A stretch of DNA of 14,152 bases from SOIA01 sp050116035 (GTDB lineage Bacteria; Acidobacteriota; Aminicenantia; Aminicenantales; Aminicenantaceae). A program made the position numbers and the translations under genes. The notes beneath the pieces are model-generated. The model worked only from the letters and a program-made list of their open reading frames with translations. It was not told where the DNA came from and searched no databases. Where the stretch lies: NCBI GenBank assembly GCA_050116035.1, contig JASFPJ010000054.1, positions 1 to 14,152 on the forward strand, given 5' to 3'. This document shows positions 13,596 to 14,152 of the stretch, piece after piece (position 1 is the stretch's first letter; every line of letters begins with the position of its first letter).

Positions 13596-14152
13596 TTATG
13601 ATTTCCCTTGGCTAACTAAAGACTGGTACACATTCTCTATCTCTGACAGCATTTTTTTCGTTGTGAACTTCTCCTTGACCCTGGCTCGACCTTTTTCTCC
13701 CATTTCTTCTGCCTTTTTTGGGTTTTGGAGGAGTTCGATGATAGCTTTGGAGAGCGCTTCTGGGTCTCCTGGGGGCACAAGGAGGCCTGTTTCGCCGTGA
13801 TTGACAGCTTCGGGTATGCCTCCGATGTCAGTCGCAACCACAGGCCTTTCTGCGGCCATGGCTTCGATGATCGCTATGCCCAGCCCTTCCCTGGTGTGGG
13901 AAGGGAGCGCGAACACATCCATCAAAGAAAGCATCTCCGCGATATCCTTCCTTGTCCCTGTGAAAATCACGGCCGGATGGATGTTTAAGTCTTTCACTTG
14001 ATTCTCGAGTCTTTTTCGAAGGGGCCCATCTCCGACGATCAGAAATTTAGTAGAAGGGAACGTGCCCAATACAAGAGAAGCGGCTTGAACCAGGAATTCG
14101 TGCCCTTTGTGAGGAGTGAGAGAGGAGACTGTTCCGATTACAGCGGTTTCTT
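13596..14152 (-). CDS. Glycosyltransferase family 4, 5' end cut by the window edge
   Basis: Only the C-terminal donor half (about 185 residues) is in view. An internal TTG at 14067-14069 could be read as a start, but the same frame stays open to the window edge and encodes TAVIGTVSSLTPHKGHEFL, which is the conserved beta-strand and Lys loop of GT4. The gene therefore continues beyond 14152. Further motifs are FLIVGDGPLRKRLE, FTGTRKDIAEMLSLMDVFAL, the EX7E pair in HTREGLGIAIIEAMA, and VATDIGGIPEAV. The product ends in YQSLVSQGKS, and its stop lies 3 nt before the next GT4 start. Its C-terminal half is similar to the GT4 at 12462-13592, so the two are probably paralogues. Acceptor specificity sits in the missing N-terminal half. 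The operon promoter is also outside the window. Confidence 0.92.
   Translation of the reverse strand, partial: ETAVIGTVSSLTPHKGHEFLVQAASLVLGTFPSTKFLIVGDGPLRKRLENQVKDLNIHPAVIFTGTRKDIAEMLSLMDVFALPSHTREGLGIAIIEAMAAERPVVATDIGGIPEAVNHGETGLLVPPGDPEALSKAIIELLQNPKKAEEMGEKGRARVKEKFTTKKMLSEIENVYQSLVSQGKS

Noticed and set aside
13315..13800. 161-codon plus-strand open frame across the GT4 genes
   Set aside because: It lies opposite two clear glycosyltransferases, has no recognisable motif, and spans the junction between them. It is a shadow of the minus-strand genes.
13596..14069. Treating the right-edge GT4 as a complete 157-residue protein starting at TTG 14069
   Set aside because: The frame is open to the window edge and encodes conserved GT4 donor-domain sequence upstream of that codon.
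1..14152. tRNA, rRNA, riboswitch, integrase, transposase, toxin-antitoxin or defence genes
   Set aside because: I looked on both strands and saw no cloverleaf, conserved rRNA stretch, riboswitch core or protein motifs for any of these.

Overview
The window is a bacterial polysaccharide or glycolipid biosynthesis region of moderate GC. Its content (WbqC-family protein, PIG-L deacetylase, DegT aminotransferase, WecA/TagO-like initiating transferase, GT4 and GT9 glycosyltransferases) points to surface glycan assembly in a Gram-negative-type cell. An ExeA/GspA-type ATPase resembling the ATPases of PEP-CTERM/XrtA loci, an HD-GYP protein and an exported PHP-like protein fit lineages such as Desulfobacterota, Acidobacteriota or Aminicenantes. 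That placement is inference, and I could not run a search.

Layout. Positions 1-386 hold one small two-helix membrane protein on the plus strand; its likely TTG start at 195 follows a perfect AGGAGG. It converges with a minus-strand gene (429-2084) for an exported, membrane-anchored PHP-domain-like protein whose C-terminal tail looks like read-through into non-coding or repeat DNA. A 302-base divergent spacer (2085-2386) contains GC-rich inverted repeats and a fair sigma70-type promoter. The plus-strand run then starts with the ExeA-like ATPase and the HD-GYP protein, 4 nt apart. After a 164-base gap come four tightly packed genes: WbqC family, PIG-L, DegT/DnrJ/EryC1 aminotransferase and polyprenyl-phosphate sugar-1-phosphate transferase (4370-7842).

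A 442-base convergent spacer (7843-8284) is filled with the interspersed TGTCATTGCGAG repeat. It has seven full, partial or decayed copies in both orientations, including three on a 42-bp period and one large hairpin. From the right edge a minus-strand operon runs leftwards into this spacer: GT4 (cut by the window edge), GT4, SAM methyltransferase, GT9, GT9, GT4. Neighbours in it overlap or lie 1-15 nt apart, so it is almost certainly one transcript whose promoter lies beyond the right edge.

Working model. The WecA-like enzyme loads a first sugar-phosphate onto a polyprenyl-phosphate lipid. The DegT, PIG-L and WbqC proteins probably make and modify an amino sugar. The GT4 and GT9 enzymes extend the chain and the methyltransferase modifies a sugar or chain end. 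The HD-GYP protein may link this to cyclic-di-GMP. I see no clearly new defence or mobile system. The best leads are a perfect 42-bp in-frame duplication in the last membrane helix of the WecA-like enzyme, the altered metal ligands and embedded membrane hairpin of the PHP-like protein, the WbqC/PIG-L/DegT module, and the Asp-to-Asn change in one of the two GT9 enzymes.
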